Shown piece after piece: positions 25,044 to 35,253 of a stretch of DNA of 64,000 nucleotides. The DNA is taken from contig NZ_JUGU01000001.1 in assembly GCF_000799465.1 (NCBI RefSeq), positions 3,616,501 through 3,680,500 of the forward strand, written 5' to 3'. The first letter of the stretch is position 1, and every line of letters begins with the position of its first letter. A model generated the notes under the pieces. It did not search any database. It worked only from the letters and a program-made list of their open reading frames with translations, and was not told the origin of the DNA. The position numbers and the translations under genes were made by a program. Origin of the DNA: Psychroserpens sp. Hel_I_66 (GTDB lineage Bacteria > Bacteroidota > Bacteroidia > Flavobacteriales > Flavobacteriaceae).

Positions 25044-25522
25044 TTTACATCCTCACGGGACCCATAAGATCAGGAAAAACTACAACAATCAAGGATTGGG
25101 TAGAGCAAAGAATGGATGTTGATGGATTACTATCTCCAGATGATGACAATGGAAAGCGTTTTTTTCTAAAAATTAAATCACGGGAGGAAATTGAGTTTGA
25201 AGTTGAATTCAAATCTGAAAAGACGATAAACATTGGGCGGTTTCATTTTTTAAAATCTTCATTTGAAAAAGCAAATAGTTTTTTAAAAACCTTTTCTTCG
25301 GAACCTAAAAACTACTATCTAATTTTAGACGAATTAGGAAAACTAGAACTTAAAAACGAAGGTTTACATGCTTCAACAGAAATTTTAATTTCTAAATTTT
25401 TAGATTCTGGAAAACACTATTTAATTTTGGTAGTGCGTGATTATCTTCTCGATGACATTGTTGCACATTATAATATTTCAGAATATAAAATCATAACGAA
25501 AGACGCGTTGGATAATTTGTGA
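25040..25522 (+). CDS. THEP1-like nucleoside-triphosphatase
   Basis: 160 residues. The P-loop GPIRSGKTT is at 7-15, followed by VDGLLSP, equivalent to the conserved GFLTP-type segment of THEP1 (NTPase_1) proteins, and the Walker B region YYLILDELGKLEL. These are small KAP/RecA-like NTPases of poorly known role, some of which hydrolyse nucleoside triphosphates broadly. It is translationally coupled to the membrane protein upstream, so the two probably act together. The gene ends 67 bp from the convergent guanine deaminase gene. Confidence 0.82.
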   Translation: MIYILTGPIRSGKTTTIKDWVEQRMDVDGLLSPDDDNGKRFFLKIKSREEIEFEVEFKSEKTINIGRFHFLKSSFEKANSFLKTFSSEPKNYYLILDELGKLELKNEGLHASTEILISKFLDSGKHYLILVVRDYLLDDIVAHYNISEYKIITKDALDNL

Positions 25523-25589
25523 TCCTATATTTTAAGAATAATCTAATTTCAAAAGTCTTCTATATTCCGAAGAAAAATTTGAATATGTA

Positions 25590-26063
25590 TTAGTACTCTT
25601 TTCTATCTTCTTTATTGCTCCATTTATTGAAAGGTTCCATGGCAATATCATGCGCCAATTGTATAAACGGGATTTTTCTTTCTTTATATGGCAAAGGAAT
25701 TTCGTCATAAATAAATTGATCGTCAAAGCCAATATTTGCAGCGTCTACTTGGGTGCTTCCGTAGTACACTTTTTCTACACGAGACCAATAAATAGCGCCA
25801 AGGCACATAGGGCAAGGTTCACATGAGGTGTAAAGCTCACAACCATCTAGTTGAAAACTATTTAAATTTTTGCAGGCATCACGAATTGCCATCACTTCGC
25901 CATGTGCTGTTGGATCGTTGGTTGAGGTGACTTTATTGTTGCCTCGTCCTACAATTTTTCCATCTTTTACGATGACGCAACCAAAAGGTCCACCTTCATT
26001 ATTATTCATTCCTTTTAGAGCAGCGTTTACTGCTTCTTTCATGAATTTTTCGTTATCTGTCAT
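25590..26063 (-). CDS. guaD: guanine deaminase (cytidine deaminase fold)
   Basis: 157 residues, the same size and pattern as Bacillus-type GuaD: GGPFGCVIVKDG, the zinc motif PTAHGEVMAIR (H54, E56), PCPMC (C84, C87), the substrate-binding segment DAANIGFDDQFIYDEI and a C-terminus ending KEY. It converts guanine to xanthine and ammonia. The zinc motif is HGE rather than the usual HAE or HVE, a mild change. It is a single minus-strand gene. Xanthine could feed a molybdenum hydroxylase, but the one in this window resembles the IorAB type, so the link is loose. Confidence 0.9.
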   Translation of the reverse strand: MTDNEKFMKEAVNAALKGMNNNEGGPFGCVIVKDGKIVGRGNNKVTSTNDPTAHGEVMAIRDACKNLNSFQLDGCELYTSCEPCPMCLGAIYWSRVEKVYYGSTQVDAANIGFDDQFIYDEIPLPYKERKIPFIQLAHDIAMEPFNKWSNKEDRKEY

Positions 26064-26138
26064 ATATGAATTTTGAGTTGGATTTGTATTTTAACACAAG
26101 ATATTAAATTAGAAATTAAAAGGGTTGATTGGATCATT

Positions 26139-28436
26139 TTAAAACGAATATCCTATGGCAAAATTTAGTACAGGCTCATCTAATTTAAAATCGAAACGCT
26201 GGCCTTCTGGTTCTGAAGGATCATGAAACGGTGCTGCCAAATCAAACCGTATCACAAAACCTTGAATATCGACTCGTAAACCCACTCCAGTTCCCATGCC
26301 TAATTCACTTATAAAATTAGAGGTGAATTTATCTGTTGCTACTCCATCAACTTCAAACGCTGGGTTTGCTTTAGAATTCCAAACGTTTCCAGCATCTGCA
26401 AATACAGCGCCTTTAAAAAATGAAACGATAGGAAAACGATATTCTATATTGGCTTCTAATCTAATGTTTCCAGTTTGGTCAAAAAAGGTACCGTCACTAT
26501 TTGGATCGCTATTTTCATTGTAGGTTCCCGGTCCCAAAGATCTAATTCTAAAAGCTCTTACACTATATGGTCCTCCAGAAAAATACTGTTTTACATATGG
26601 GACTACATCAGAATTGCCATATGCCAACCCGTAGCCTGCATACACTCGTGTTGCTAATGTTTGCTGTTTGTTTTTTCCGAAGTTATAATGAAAACGAGCA
26701 TCTACATCTGCTTTAGCATATTGCGCGTATTCCAATCCTAAAAATTGTTTTGGCTCGTTGGGCTCAGCCTCTTTGCCAAGTAAAGAAATAGAGTTTCCTG
26801 CTACGTCTAAAGTGGTATTTAAATAGAATTGACTGGATTTATTTGCGTCAACCATCCCATTATAAGTGAACGAAAAGGTCATGCCCGAAATAAATTCTTG
26901 GTCAAAGCTGCGTTGTAAAAAAGGATTTTCATCTAAAATTTCCTGAAACGCCTCTGTCGTGCTGGACAATCTTGTATAGCTTATAGAAATAGGATTAAAA
27001 TCATAGGTTATAAACCTGTTGGCATTCCATGAGTAACCAAAGAGTCCACTTCCCGAAAGTAACGTGTATAGCTTGCTTCTGCTTAGATAATTCACTCCTA
27101 AACTTGTTTTTGTCTTCGGAATGGAATATTCAAAAAACTCGTCATTTATATTAAATGGAGAGATAACACGAGGGAAAATGAGCTCACCTTTCGCACCAAT
27201 TTCAATACTACTCAATCCTGCATTGCTACCACTTGCAAATTGGGTTTCATAACCAATGTTAGTGCTAATATTTAGTGTTTCACCTCCTTTAAAAAGATTA
27301 CGGTTGCTATAGGTCAATGCGAGATTTGGTCCAGCAAAGTTGTTGGATTTGGTGACTGCTTGCAACTCTGCTCGTATTGCTCGCTTTGTTAAAGGTGATA
27401 AATAAATGTTGGCTTCGAGAGTACCTAGGCTATCTGTAAAAAGAGAGTCTATTTCTTTATATTGAATATTTACATATTTGTACGCTCCAATTGTTGATAA
27501 ACGCCTAGCTGTGTTTTTAGAGGTTTGCGGATTGTAATAACTGTTTTCTTCTATAGTGATGAATTTGTCAAGATATTTTGGCTTAATAAACACAGAATCC
27601 TGAAAATAATTTTTATTGTTAAAACGGTCTTTGCCTACATACGTGGAGTCTTGTAAATCATGATCTGGATAAACATTTACTTTCTTTATTTGATATGGAA
27701 CAGTTGCTTTTTTCGGCACTTCTGCCTTAAGCTTTAAAAATAAATCAAATCTTTTATTTGTGTATTGATTAGTGTCTGCTTCAAAAATAAAAAAGTCTGA
27801 ATTGAGATTGTAATATCCTTTATTCTTTAATTCTGAATCAATTCTTTGGCGTTCAAATTTCATATTACCCAAATCAAATCTCATGTTTTTATTGAAATTC
27901 GTGCTTGATATGGCTTGTTTTACGTCTTCATAAATGGGAGATGGCATTGAGTCTAGTTGAAACTTCTCCATTCTATAAGGCGTTGGTATTTTGAGATCAT
28001 ATTTTACAGAGGCTTCTGTCTCTTGTTCCTCAAAAGCTGAAGTCACCACACTATAGAAAAACCCATTGTTTTCTAAGCGGTTTCTAAGGATATCTTCAAC
28101 TTCAAAATTTTCAACATCAGATTGGTACACTGGCTTTTCACCAATTTGTTTATATAGCCACCTGTTTAAAAATCCAGGTTTTTCTTTTTGAGTCTTGTAA
28201 TAATAATAAAGTCCTGGTCGCATACCCAAAAATCCTGAATTTGGTTCTGGCCTTAAAACAGATTCTAATTGCGTCTTTAATTTATCTACATTTTTAACTG
28301 TAGAATCTGCAGTTATTTCTATGGTTGCTCCAGTATATAATCGTTCTCCTTCTGGGATGTATTTTTTAATACTGCATGAGTTGAGATACATTCCGAAGAA
28401 CATAAGAAATGCGATATATGTAAATTTATTGTTCAA
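26139..28436 (-). CDS. tamL: TamL, BamA/TamA-like outer membrane lipoprotein
   Basis: 765 residues. A lipoprotein signal (MNNKFTYIAFLMFFGMYLNSC), POTRA-like repeats (about 40-340) and a C-terminal 16-strand Omp85 barrel with the RSLGPGTYN-type loop and terminal aromatic (YSF). In Bacteroidota the TamA role is taken by this lipid-anchored TamL, working with TamB in outer membrane assembly. The start is a TTG at 28436: no ATG gives a usable signal, and a TAA lies six codons upstream in frame. It begins 2 bp after the tamB stop. Confidence 0.9.
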   Translation of the reverse strand: MNNKFTYIAFLMFFGMYLNSCSIKKYIPEGERLYTGATIEITADSTVKNVDKLKTQLESVLRPEPNSGFLGMRPGLYYYYKTQKEKPGFLNRWLYKQIGEKPVYQSDVENFEVEDILRNRLENNGFFYSVVTSAFEEQETEASVKYDLKIPTPYRMEKFQLDSMPSPIYEDVKQAISSTNFNKNMRFDLGNMKFERQRIDSELKNKGYYNLNSDFFIFEADTNQYTNKRFDLFLKLKAEVPKKATVPYQIKKVNVYPDHDLQDSTYVGKDRFNNKNYFQDSVFIKPKYLDKFITIEENSYYNPQTSKNTARRLSTIGAYKYVNIQYKEIDSLFTDSLGTLEANIYLSPLTKRAIRAELQAVTKSNNFAGPNLALTYSNRNLFKGGETLNISTNIGYETQFASGSNAGLSSIEIGAKGELIFPRVISPFNINDEFFEYSIPKTKTSLGVNYLSRSKLYTLLSGSGLFGYSWNANRFITYDFNPISISYTRLSSTTEAFQEILDENPFLQRSFDQEFISGMTFSFTYNGMVDANKSSQFYLNTTLDVAGNSISLLGKEAEPNEPKQFLGLEYAQYAKADVDARFHYNFGKNKQQTLATRVYAGYGLAYGNSDVVPYVKQYFSGGPYSVRAFRIRSLGPGTYNENSDPNSDGTFFDQTGNIRLEANIEYRFPIVSFFKGAVFADAGNVWNSKANPAFEVDGVATDKFTSNFISELGMGTGVGLRVDIQGFVIRFDLAAPFHDPSEPEGQRFDFKLDEPVLNFAIGYSF

Positions 28437-28438
28437 TA

Positions 28439-31400
28439 CTAATTCTTTTTCTTATCCATACTTTCATCTGTAGCCTCTTCTTTAGCGTTTAGTTTTTCTT
28501 CTGCAGCTTTTTTGTCGGCTTCAAGTTTTGCTTTCTTTTCACTTTGTGACCTAAAAATGGCATCCCAAAGTTCGTTAAACTGATTGAATTCTTGAGTAAA
28601 TATAAGTCCGATGCCACTAACGATAGTTTGACCATCAATCACATTTTCAAACTCACTTCTTCTAAATCCTTTTAATCGATATCTGCCATCTTCGGTCAAA
28701 ATATATTCTAAACTCACATTGCCAATTAGAGGTGTCGCTTCTCCAGTAGAACTGCTGCCCTGTATATCTACTTCACTACCGACTCTAACTATCAAGCGAT
28801 CATCAAATAATTTTTTTTGCGCAGCGATATCCAGTTGGGTTCTTTCGGTAGGAGCATCACCTTGATAGTCGGTATAACTGTCCAGACCAAAATCCAATTC
28901 TATACCAGAATCTCCCAATAGTTTGTCTGAGAACGCATTAAGCTGCTCAGATACTGCGTCATTAAGGTTATCTCTTGCAATGGTTGCAAAACCACCTGTA
29001 CTACCATCACTTCCTGGATCTGGATAGAAACGATTAAGCACCAATAAGGAAAACACTTGCCTATTAAGTTCGCTTTCTTGTTGGTTAACTTGTTGCACAC
29101 GACCGTAAACTTGTCCTCCAATAGCACCTTGCTCTTCTTCTGGCATATCTAATTGAAACGATATTTTAGGTTGTAGCAATTCCCCATCAATATTAAGATA
29201 CACATCAAAAGGCAATACTTGTCTGTATTTTGTTTTTACTGAAGGATCTGCCCCAGAAATTTGCGGAGCCATCAACGATGATGCTGACGTTTCGAGATTG
29301 TAAATAGCACGAACATCTAACTTGGCATCAAAGGGATCTCCAGACCAGGTGACACGACTGCCAGAAGCAATAAGAAATTTTCTGTTTACTAGGCTATAAA
29401 GATTGAGCTCGTAGTGACCATCTGAGATTTCATAAGTTCCAACGAGATTTAAGCGTCCGTTTGGTGCCATTTTAAAATCGAATTCTCCCTCTCCAGAGAC
29501 TTTGAAATTATCACCGGTTTCTTCATCGATAATTATGGTTACAGCTGCTTCCTTACCCACTTTAATAAATGTGGAAATATCAAAACCTTTAATGGTTGCG
29601 GTTTGTTCTTCAGTTTGGGTAAGAATGGCGTCGGGATTTTCACGATTTACAAATTGTACGACACCGTCACGTTCTTCAATATTGGCAACGGTTGAAGGCA
29701 TGACATAGGTCACGTCAGTATCAGACCCTAATGTGACTTGTGCATCTAACTTAGGGATTTGTAAATCTCCAGTTAGTTTTGCATTGGCGTCAAATGATGC
29801 TTTTCCGTAGAATAATTCATTATCTTCTTGAGTTGCGTCAAGTACTTGAAAATTGTTGGCTTTTAAATCAAGATCAAATGTTGGATTTAAAAAACTTTCT
29901 GTACCAATATCTCCAGACAATACTAATTCGTTATTATTAACGTCGCGAATAGTAAAATTAGACATGGAAACTCCATCATTATTCATATTCAACGTTTCGT
30001 TGACCATGGTGAATTTGGTGTTAAGTTTTGCGATGTTAAATTCTGCATTATTAAATGTGATGGATCCATCGTATTGAGGATCTGCTGTGGTGCCAGTAAC
30101 TTTAAATTTTCCTTTAAAACTACCATCACCTTCTTTAATCTCACCCAAAGAAAGTGTGTTAAGGGCTTTCATTTTAAACTCATTAATATTTAAGTCGAGA
30201 TTTAGATTTGCAGCAGTGCTATTGGCTTCGTAGTCACCAACCAAATCAAGATTAACATCTCCACCTTTAAGCCCTATATTAAATGCGTAATTGTTGCCAT
30301 CAAGAGAGTTACCATTTAGGCTTAATGTGCCTAGATTGGTTTTTAGCATCTCAAAATTAGAAATACTCAAGTCTGCAATAATACCAGTGTCACCAAAAGG
30401 TTCTTCTAAAATAAAATCACCGTTTAGCTCACCTTTTGCAATTTGAGAATTTGGATTTAAATAATTGAACACTTCACTTATTTTAAAATTTTCAAAATCT
30501 ATGGCTGCGTGTGTTTTTGTGATCTTAGAGAGTTTATCGGTAATCTCAACAGACTGATTATTCTTAGTAATCTTAAAATTATTAAACTCTAAATTGTTGT
30601 CTGTAAAGACAATCTCATTTGTATCTGGAATGGTCCATTCAGTTTTGTTGAGTATCAGGCTATCAGGATTAACGGTAAACGAAAGACGTTCCCGGTTACC
30701 TGTGATTTTTGTATTCACATTCAAAAGACGCTCGCCATCATGATACCCTAAAAAATTAAGGGATAGTTCATTGTTGGTCTGATTTCCGGTTATGACCGTT
30801 TTGGGAATATCCAAAGGCCCAGCAATTATGTTTTTAAAGCCTAGATTGAAATTGAAATTCTCTTTATCTGTATCCATTGAAAAGGCCAAACTATCCAATT
30901 CGTTACCACTATAATTGATGTGAGGCGCAGTGATATTCGCTTTTAATTGTCTTTCTTTTTCGTTAAAATCTACAGAAATATTAATAGTGTCCAAATCCTT
31001 TACATTTACCAAAAAAACATCATTAAGTAAAGGAGATTCTGAGATTTTACCCTCAAGTTTAAGGTTTACAGGATTGGTAATCGTATCTGGAATTGTTTCA
31101 TCTCTATAAAAATAGCTGGAAATATGTCGTTGTATGGCTTTGCTAAACGTTTGTGGGTCTGTATTTGACTTTAATAAAACATCAACAATTTTATTTTTTA
31201 TCGAAACCGAAGTTGTATCACTCCGCACATGCGCAAGTGCATTTAAATCACCCAGCAAATAGGTTTTGTTATCGTAGACAAAAACACCATTATCAACAAT
31301 TGCCGAAGCGTTGTAACCTTCAGTATTACCTTTAAAATCTGCGTAGATATTCATACCGGTTTTTACATTTCGCTGCATAACACCAAGACCTTGTAAATCT

Positions 31401-33535
31401 GCTCCAATAACGTTAATTTCCGCAGTGGCTTCTGGTGCAATAGAATCTAAAACAACCAATGCATCAAGTTTAATGTTGAGGTTCTCATCCTTATAATCTG
31501 AAAGAATGTGACCCGTTCCATTTTTGATTTTCCCATTGAGATTAAGGTCTTTAATGGCATAATTATTAAGCTGAAATTCGCTAATCGTAGCATCCAAAGT
31601 AGCATCCAACGTATTAATGGTAGAACCGCTACCTTGAGAATCTACAGTTAAACTCAATGCTCCAAATTGCGGATTCCCAAGTAGCTCATTCATTTTGTAA
31701 TCCTCGATCGTAATTTTAGCATCGTAAGCAATAGTGTTTGTGTTTTGGAAACTTCCGTCAATGGTAGCGATACCCTGTGTTGTTGTTAATTTCGCTTTCG
31801 CGGAAATATCCTGTGGATTTCCATTTAATCTTCCAGCAAGCTTTACATTTTCTGGTAAATTAACCCCTAGATCTTTTTCACTCACAAATTGTATAAGATC
31901 TGAACGTTTTGTTTCTGCGGAAAACTGCGGAATATCAAACTGAACCAAATCTGGATTGGTTACATTTTTAAGCGTTCCGCTAGCGGAAATTCGTGTCGTA
32001 TTTCCCCAATTTACGACTGCATTTGGTAAATTGACCGATGATAAAGTACCAGCAGCATTGATGCGACCTGTAAGTTGTTTTTTACTTAAAGTCTGGAGAT
32101 AGGCGTTGTTTTTAAGATCTGGCTGAAATTTGAAAATTTCAGAAAGTGACACACTAAAAGACGGTAGGTTAACATCCACTCTCGTAGTCTCAGGTTTCTC
32201 GATTAATTGGGAAAGCGAGTTATATTGCAACTGCGCATAACCAATAATACTGTTGTTATTTAATTTAAAGTCCAAATTATCAAACAGCATTTCTTGATCT
32301 GTTGCCTCAAAATCAACCGCAAGTTGTTTTAAATTGAGACCAGAACTTTCATTAAAGTTAAATTGATTTATGTTAATTGTAGCTTTTTTATCTTTAATAA
32401 GTAAATCCTGAGCCTTGAGCGTGAGATTATTTAAAGAAATCGCGTTTGGGTTAAATACCGTTTCACTTGGTGAAGCATTACCAACTCGGTAATCCAATTC
32501 GTTATTTTCAAGATCTATAGATGCTACATTGACTTTTATTTGAGGCCATTCAAACGTTTGGATATCTGCTTTGGCATCATCTTTAATGGTTTTGATTTGT
32601 TCGGTTAATCCATTGATCTCTGCCTCTGTAACTAACTTTATTTTTGAATTTTTAAGCGTAATTTTATTTAAGCTGAAATCACTTTCAGCTAAATTAATGG
32701 ATGGTGTATCACTAGAAAATTCATCAATATCAAGATCTGCAATAATACGGTCTGGTTGAGATTCATAATAGGCGACAACGTTTTTGAGTTTTATATTTTC
32801 CGAAGAAAATTTAGGTAAAGGTATTTCAGAAGTGGTCGTGTCAATGGTAACGGGTTTCTGGATAAATTTTATGTTTGAGTTTGCAAGTTCAATTGTTGAA
32901 GCATTGAAAATCATGTTTTCAATATCTGTTTTTTCCATATTGGCTTTGAGTTCGCCAACTTTAAACCTGGAATCAATACCTACAACTGCATCATTAAAAA
33001 CGAGATCAATATTTTTGAGATTTAAATTCCCAATGATCAAATTCAATGGAGTAGAAGTGGTATCTGTCGCAACAGTCGTGGTATCTGTAGCTGCAAAGGC
33101 ATCAATTAAAAACTGAAAATTATAACCAGAAACAGAATCTTTTCTAATGATATTTGCTCGTAAACCATCCCAATCCAGTTCTTCTACGCCAACAGCTTCA
33201 CCATTGATCATTTTCCAAAGTGGGATATCGGCTTCTAAAGATTTTGAATACACCAAAGTATCTCCTTTCTTGTCTTCAAGAAATAACCCATCTAATTGTA
33301 CATCGCCATCAAAAGTGATAAACAACTTATCTATTTCAACCTTGGTATTGGTTTTATTTGAAACGTAATCAACAACTTGATTAACAATGATATCCTGTCC
33401 CCAAGGACTTCTTATAAAAAGTACGATTAAAAATAGAAAAATTAGAATACCTAACAACACTCGCAAGGTTCTTCGCAACCAGCGATATTTTTTGCTTTTT
33501 TGAGATTCGTTATCTATGTTTTCAGGGCTTTCCAA
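28439..33535 (-). CDS. tamB: TamB-like translocation and assembly module protein
   Basis: 1698 residues. An N-terminal signal anchor follows a basic stretch (KKYRWLRRTLRVLLGILIF). A very long, repetitive beta-rich body fits the hydrophobic groove of the TamB/AsmA bridge family, followed by the conserved C-terminal TamB domain (DVYLNIDGELLQPKISF, LDFGLDSYTDYQG, ILTEDGRYRLKGFR) and a charged tail rich in A, E and K. It bridges inner and outer membranes to pass lipid or assist protein assembly with TamL. The first codon is TTG (33535) directly after an in-frame TGA CCC, and no ATG is available before the membrane anchor. Confidence 0.92.
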   Translation of the reverse strand: MESPENIDNESQKSKKYRWLRRTLRVLLGILIFLFLIVLFIRSPWGQDIIVNQVVDYVSNKTNTKVEIDKLFITFDGDVQLDGLFLEDKKGDTLVYSKSLEADIPLWKMINGEAVGVEELDWDGLRANIIRKDSVSGYNFQFLIDAFAATDTTTVATDTTSTPLNLIIGNLNLKNIDLVFNDAVVGIDSRFKVGELKANMEKTDIENMIFNASTIELANSNIKFIQKPVTIDTTTSEIPLPKFSSENIKLKNVVAYYESQPDRIIADLDIDEFSSDTPSINLAESDFSLNKITLKNSKIKLVTEAEINGLTEQIKTIKDDAKADIQTFEWPQIKVNVASIDLENNELDYRVGNASPSETVFNPNAISLNNLTLKAQDLLIKDKKATININQFNFNESSGLNLKQLAVDFEATDQEMLFDNLDFKLNNNSIIGYAQLQYNSLSQLIEKPETTRVDVNLPSFSVSLSEIFKFQPDLKNNAYLQTLSKKQLTGRINAAGTLSSVNLPNAVVNWGNTTRISASGTLKNVTNPDLVQFDIPQFSAETKRSDLIQFVSEKDLGVNLPENVKLAGRLNGNPQDISAKAKLTTTQGIATIDGSFQNTNTIAYDAKITIEDYKMNELLGNPQFGALSLTVDSQGSGSTINTLDATLDATISEFQLNNYAIKDLNLNGKIKNGTGHILSDYKDENLNIKLDALVVLDSIAPEATAEINVIGADLQGLGVMQRNVKTGMNIYADFKGNTEGYNASAIVDNGVFVYDNKTYLLGDLNALAHVRSDTTSVSIKNKIVDVLLKSNTDPQTFSKAIQRHISSYFYRDETIPDTITNPVNLKLEGKISESPLLNDVFLVNVKDLDTINISVDFNEKERQLKANITAPHINYSGNELDSLAFSMDTDKENFNFNLGFKNIIAGPLDIPKTVITGNQTNNELSLNFLGYHDGERLLNVNTKITGNRERLSFTVNPDSLILNKTEWTIPDTNEIVFTDNNLEFNNFKITKNNQSVEITDKLSKITKTHAAIDFENFKISEVFNYLNPNSQIAKGELNGDFILEEPFGDTGIIADLSISNFEMLKTNLGTLSLNGNSLDGNNYAFNIGLKGGDVNLDLVGDYEANSTAANLNLDLNINEFKMKALNTLSLGEIKEGDGSFKGKFKVTGTTADPQYDGSITFNNAEFNIAKLNTKFTMVNETLNMNNDGVSMSNFTIRDVNNNELVLSGDIGTESFLNPTFDLDLKANNFQVLDATQEDNELFYGKASFDANAKLTGDLQIPKLDAQVTLGSDTDVTYVMPSTVANIEERDGVVQFVNRENPDAILTQTEEQTATIKGFDISTFIKVGKEAAVTIIIDEETGDNFKVSGEGEFDFKMAPNGRLNLVGTYEISDGHYELNLYSLVNRKFLIASGSRVTWSGDPFDAKLDVRAIYNLETSASSLMAPQISGADPSVKTKYRQVLPFDVYLNIDGELLQPKISFQLDMPEEEQGAIGGQVYGRVQQVNQQESELNRQVFSLLVLNRFYPDPGSDGSTGGFATIARDNLNDAVSEQLNAFSDKLLGDSGIELDFGLDSYTDYQGDAPTERTQLDIAAQKKLFDDRLIVRVGSEVDIQGSSSTGEATPLIGNVSLEYILTEDGRYRLKGFRRSEFENVIDGQTIVSGIGLIFTQEFNQFNELWDAIFRSQSEKKAKLEADKKAAEEKLNAKEEATDESMDKKKN

Positions 33536-33553
33536 GGGTCAAATATAAAACAT

Positions 33554-33561
33554 CAAATGTA
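33554..33561 (-). promoter_or_regulatory. candidate -7 box (TACATTTG) for tamB-tamL
   Basis: On the minus strand TACATTTG matches TAnnTTTG about 20 nt before the TTG start of tamB. A second match, TATATTTG (33540-33547), is nearer and would give a nearly leaderless transcript. No clear TTG -33 element at the right spacing was seen. Confidence 0.3.
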
Positions 33562-33632
33562 TTATAATTGTCACGATTGCCATTAATATTAACACTCTTG
33601 CCACATAATTTTAACGCTTGGAAAGAGGATTT

Positions 33633-35087
33633 TTAATTGAAATTTGATTTTAAGAATGCATCTGCATTTAAATACAGAACGCGATCTATAATTTCTTCTG
33701 CGGAAATTTGATTTTGCGGGAGCAATTGCGATTTATGATTAGTTAGATAGTCTTGGGCCTTTTCGATTAAATAGGGTTTTATGTCTTTAATGTTTTCTGC
33801 TGTCCAAAGTCCTTTGATTGGATTGACAATCCCATCAAAATCTGAACCTATTGCTACCGTTCCCCAAGCAAATAAATTGTTGTTATTTAAAAGCTCTCCA
33901 ATGTGACGAATTTGTCTCCAGATCAAATCAGATTTATTTACATATCGCCTTTTCTTACTTGGCCAATAGATTCTTGATGCTCGTATTGCTTTTGTATTGG
34001 CAATGCGACGCTCATCTAATTGCAAGCCAAAAATACCTTTTGATTTCGCGATACGTAAAATTTCATTATCATATAAATTAATATCTTCTTCATTAAAATA
34101 TTGGTTTTGCTCACCACTTGAAATTGTAGGTTCCTCAATTGATTTTCTGCCATTTGCAGCACCATGACTTACGATAATCGGGATATTCTCGTTAGCATAA
34201 ACGGTATCCAGAAGTTCATAATATCTTGTTCTAGAAGCGCGACTCATGTGTTTGATATCAATGAGGATGCGTTTATTGTTAGTGCTGTCCAGTAATTTAG
34301 CAATGACCTTAAACCCTAAATCTGTAATACCAGTATCTAAACCTCTATTTTGGTTCTTTTTTATCAAACCAATATTAATACTCCTTGCATGCCCACAAAT
34401 TTCATTATAAAAATGGTGGGCAAGTGTTATGAAAAAAGGTTTATGATCCCAGTTTTTTACAGTGTCTATATTGCTTAAAACCGTGGTTTCGTCTGCAGTA
34501 TTTACATCCTTGTTTAAACCGGTTTCAAATGCATGTGCACCTTCTATACTTGGGACTAGGCTAATTATTTTCCGTTTAGAGGTTGAGGTGGTTATATTGG
34601 TTGATATTTCCGCATAACTATTCACTAAACGGTAAGTATAAGTAACATCATCAATAACCTGTGCAAAATTATTGAGTTGCATATAATAATTGTATTCATC
34701 ATTTAAATCCTGAAAATAACTATTATGGTTTCTGAGGCTATCTATGCGTTTTTGGCTCACACCTGCTGCAAGATTGACTAATATGTCTGATACAAATTTG
34801 AAGCCCAGCATTTTCTCTTTTAGAAAATGTTTTTCAAAAGGGTATAAAGAAATGACTACTGTATTGCAATTGGCTTTAGCAAGAGCTGTGAGATCTGTTT
34901 GAGTGAATTTGGTAAGTGTTAGTAATTTATTGAATTGCCTCTCGATAAAATTTGGCGGACTATAATGCCATATCGAGTTTTTGCGTCCACTATTTAAATT
35001 ATTTTGTTTTGGCGGTTCGTATTTAAAACTCTTACCATAAGGTTTAAGCGATGGATGGCAATGAATATCTATGTATGACTTGCTCAT
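33633..35087 (-). CDS. membrane dipeptidase family protein (peptidase M19)
   Basis: 484 residues of the M19 renal-dipeptidase-like amidohydrolase fold: DIHCHPSLKP (zinc HxH near the N-terminus), PSIEGAHAF (the bridging glutamate region), TLAHHFYNE, ILIDIKHMS, IIVSHGAANG and a C-terminal IGSDFDGI. It hydrolyses dipeptides, possibly with D-residues. No signal peptide is visible. It is longer than typical M19 enzymes because of N-terminal and mid inserts. It is a single gene, separated by 97 bp from tamB and divergent from the fasciclin gene. Confidence 0.85.
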   Translation of the reverse strand: MSKSYIDIHCHPSLKPYGKSFKYEPPKQNNLNSGRKNSIWHYSPPNFIERQFNKLLTLTKFTQTDLTALAKANCNTVVISLYPFEKHFLKEKMLGFKFVSDILVNLAAGVSQKRIDSLRNHNSYFQDLNDEYNYYMQLNNFAQVIDDVTYTYRLVNSYAEISTNITTSTSKRKIISLVPSIEGAHAFETGLNKDVNTADETTVLSNIDTVKNWDHKPFFITLAHHFYNEICGHARSINIGLIKKNQNRGLDTGITDLGFKVIAKLLDSTNNKRILIDIKHMSRASRTRYYELLDTVYANENIPIIVSHGAANGRKSIEEPTISSGEQNQYFNEEDINLYDNEILRIAKSKGIFGLQLDERRIANTKAIRASRIYWPSKKRRYVNKSDLIWRQIRHIGELLNNNNLFAWGTVAIGSDFDGIVNPIKGLWTAENIKDIKPYLIEKAQDYLTNHKSQLLPQNQISAEEIIDRVLYLNADAFLKSNFN

Positions 35088-35117
35088 TTATAGTTGGTTA
35101 TGAGATTTAAAGTTATG

Positions 35118-35125
35118 CAAAATTA
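35118..35125 (-). promoter_or_regulatory. candidate -7 box (TAATTTTG) for the M19 gene
   Basis: A minus-strand match to TAnnTTTG about 30 nt upstream of the start codon at 35087, in the 166-bp divergent gap. No clear -33 element. Confidence 0.3.
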
Positions 35126-35253
35126 TTGCAATTGATAGGTCTTCCGAAGAAAAATAAAATCCATTATTGTTAAATATTTATTAAACCTCTTATTATAAAA
35201 ATCTAAAAGCCATTTTACTCGTATATATATTATAAACACTTAACACATTAATT

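Noticed and set aside
25545..25575. Terminator between the NTPase and guanine deaminase genes
   Set aside because: The only inverted repeat (TCTTC/GAAGA, 5 bp, long loop) is too weak and lacks a clean T-run.
32784..33116. 110-codon plus-strand ORF inside tamB
   Set aside because: It is a shadow of the tamB reading frame, with no motif and no upstream signals.
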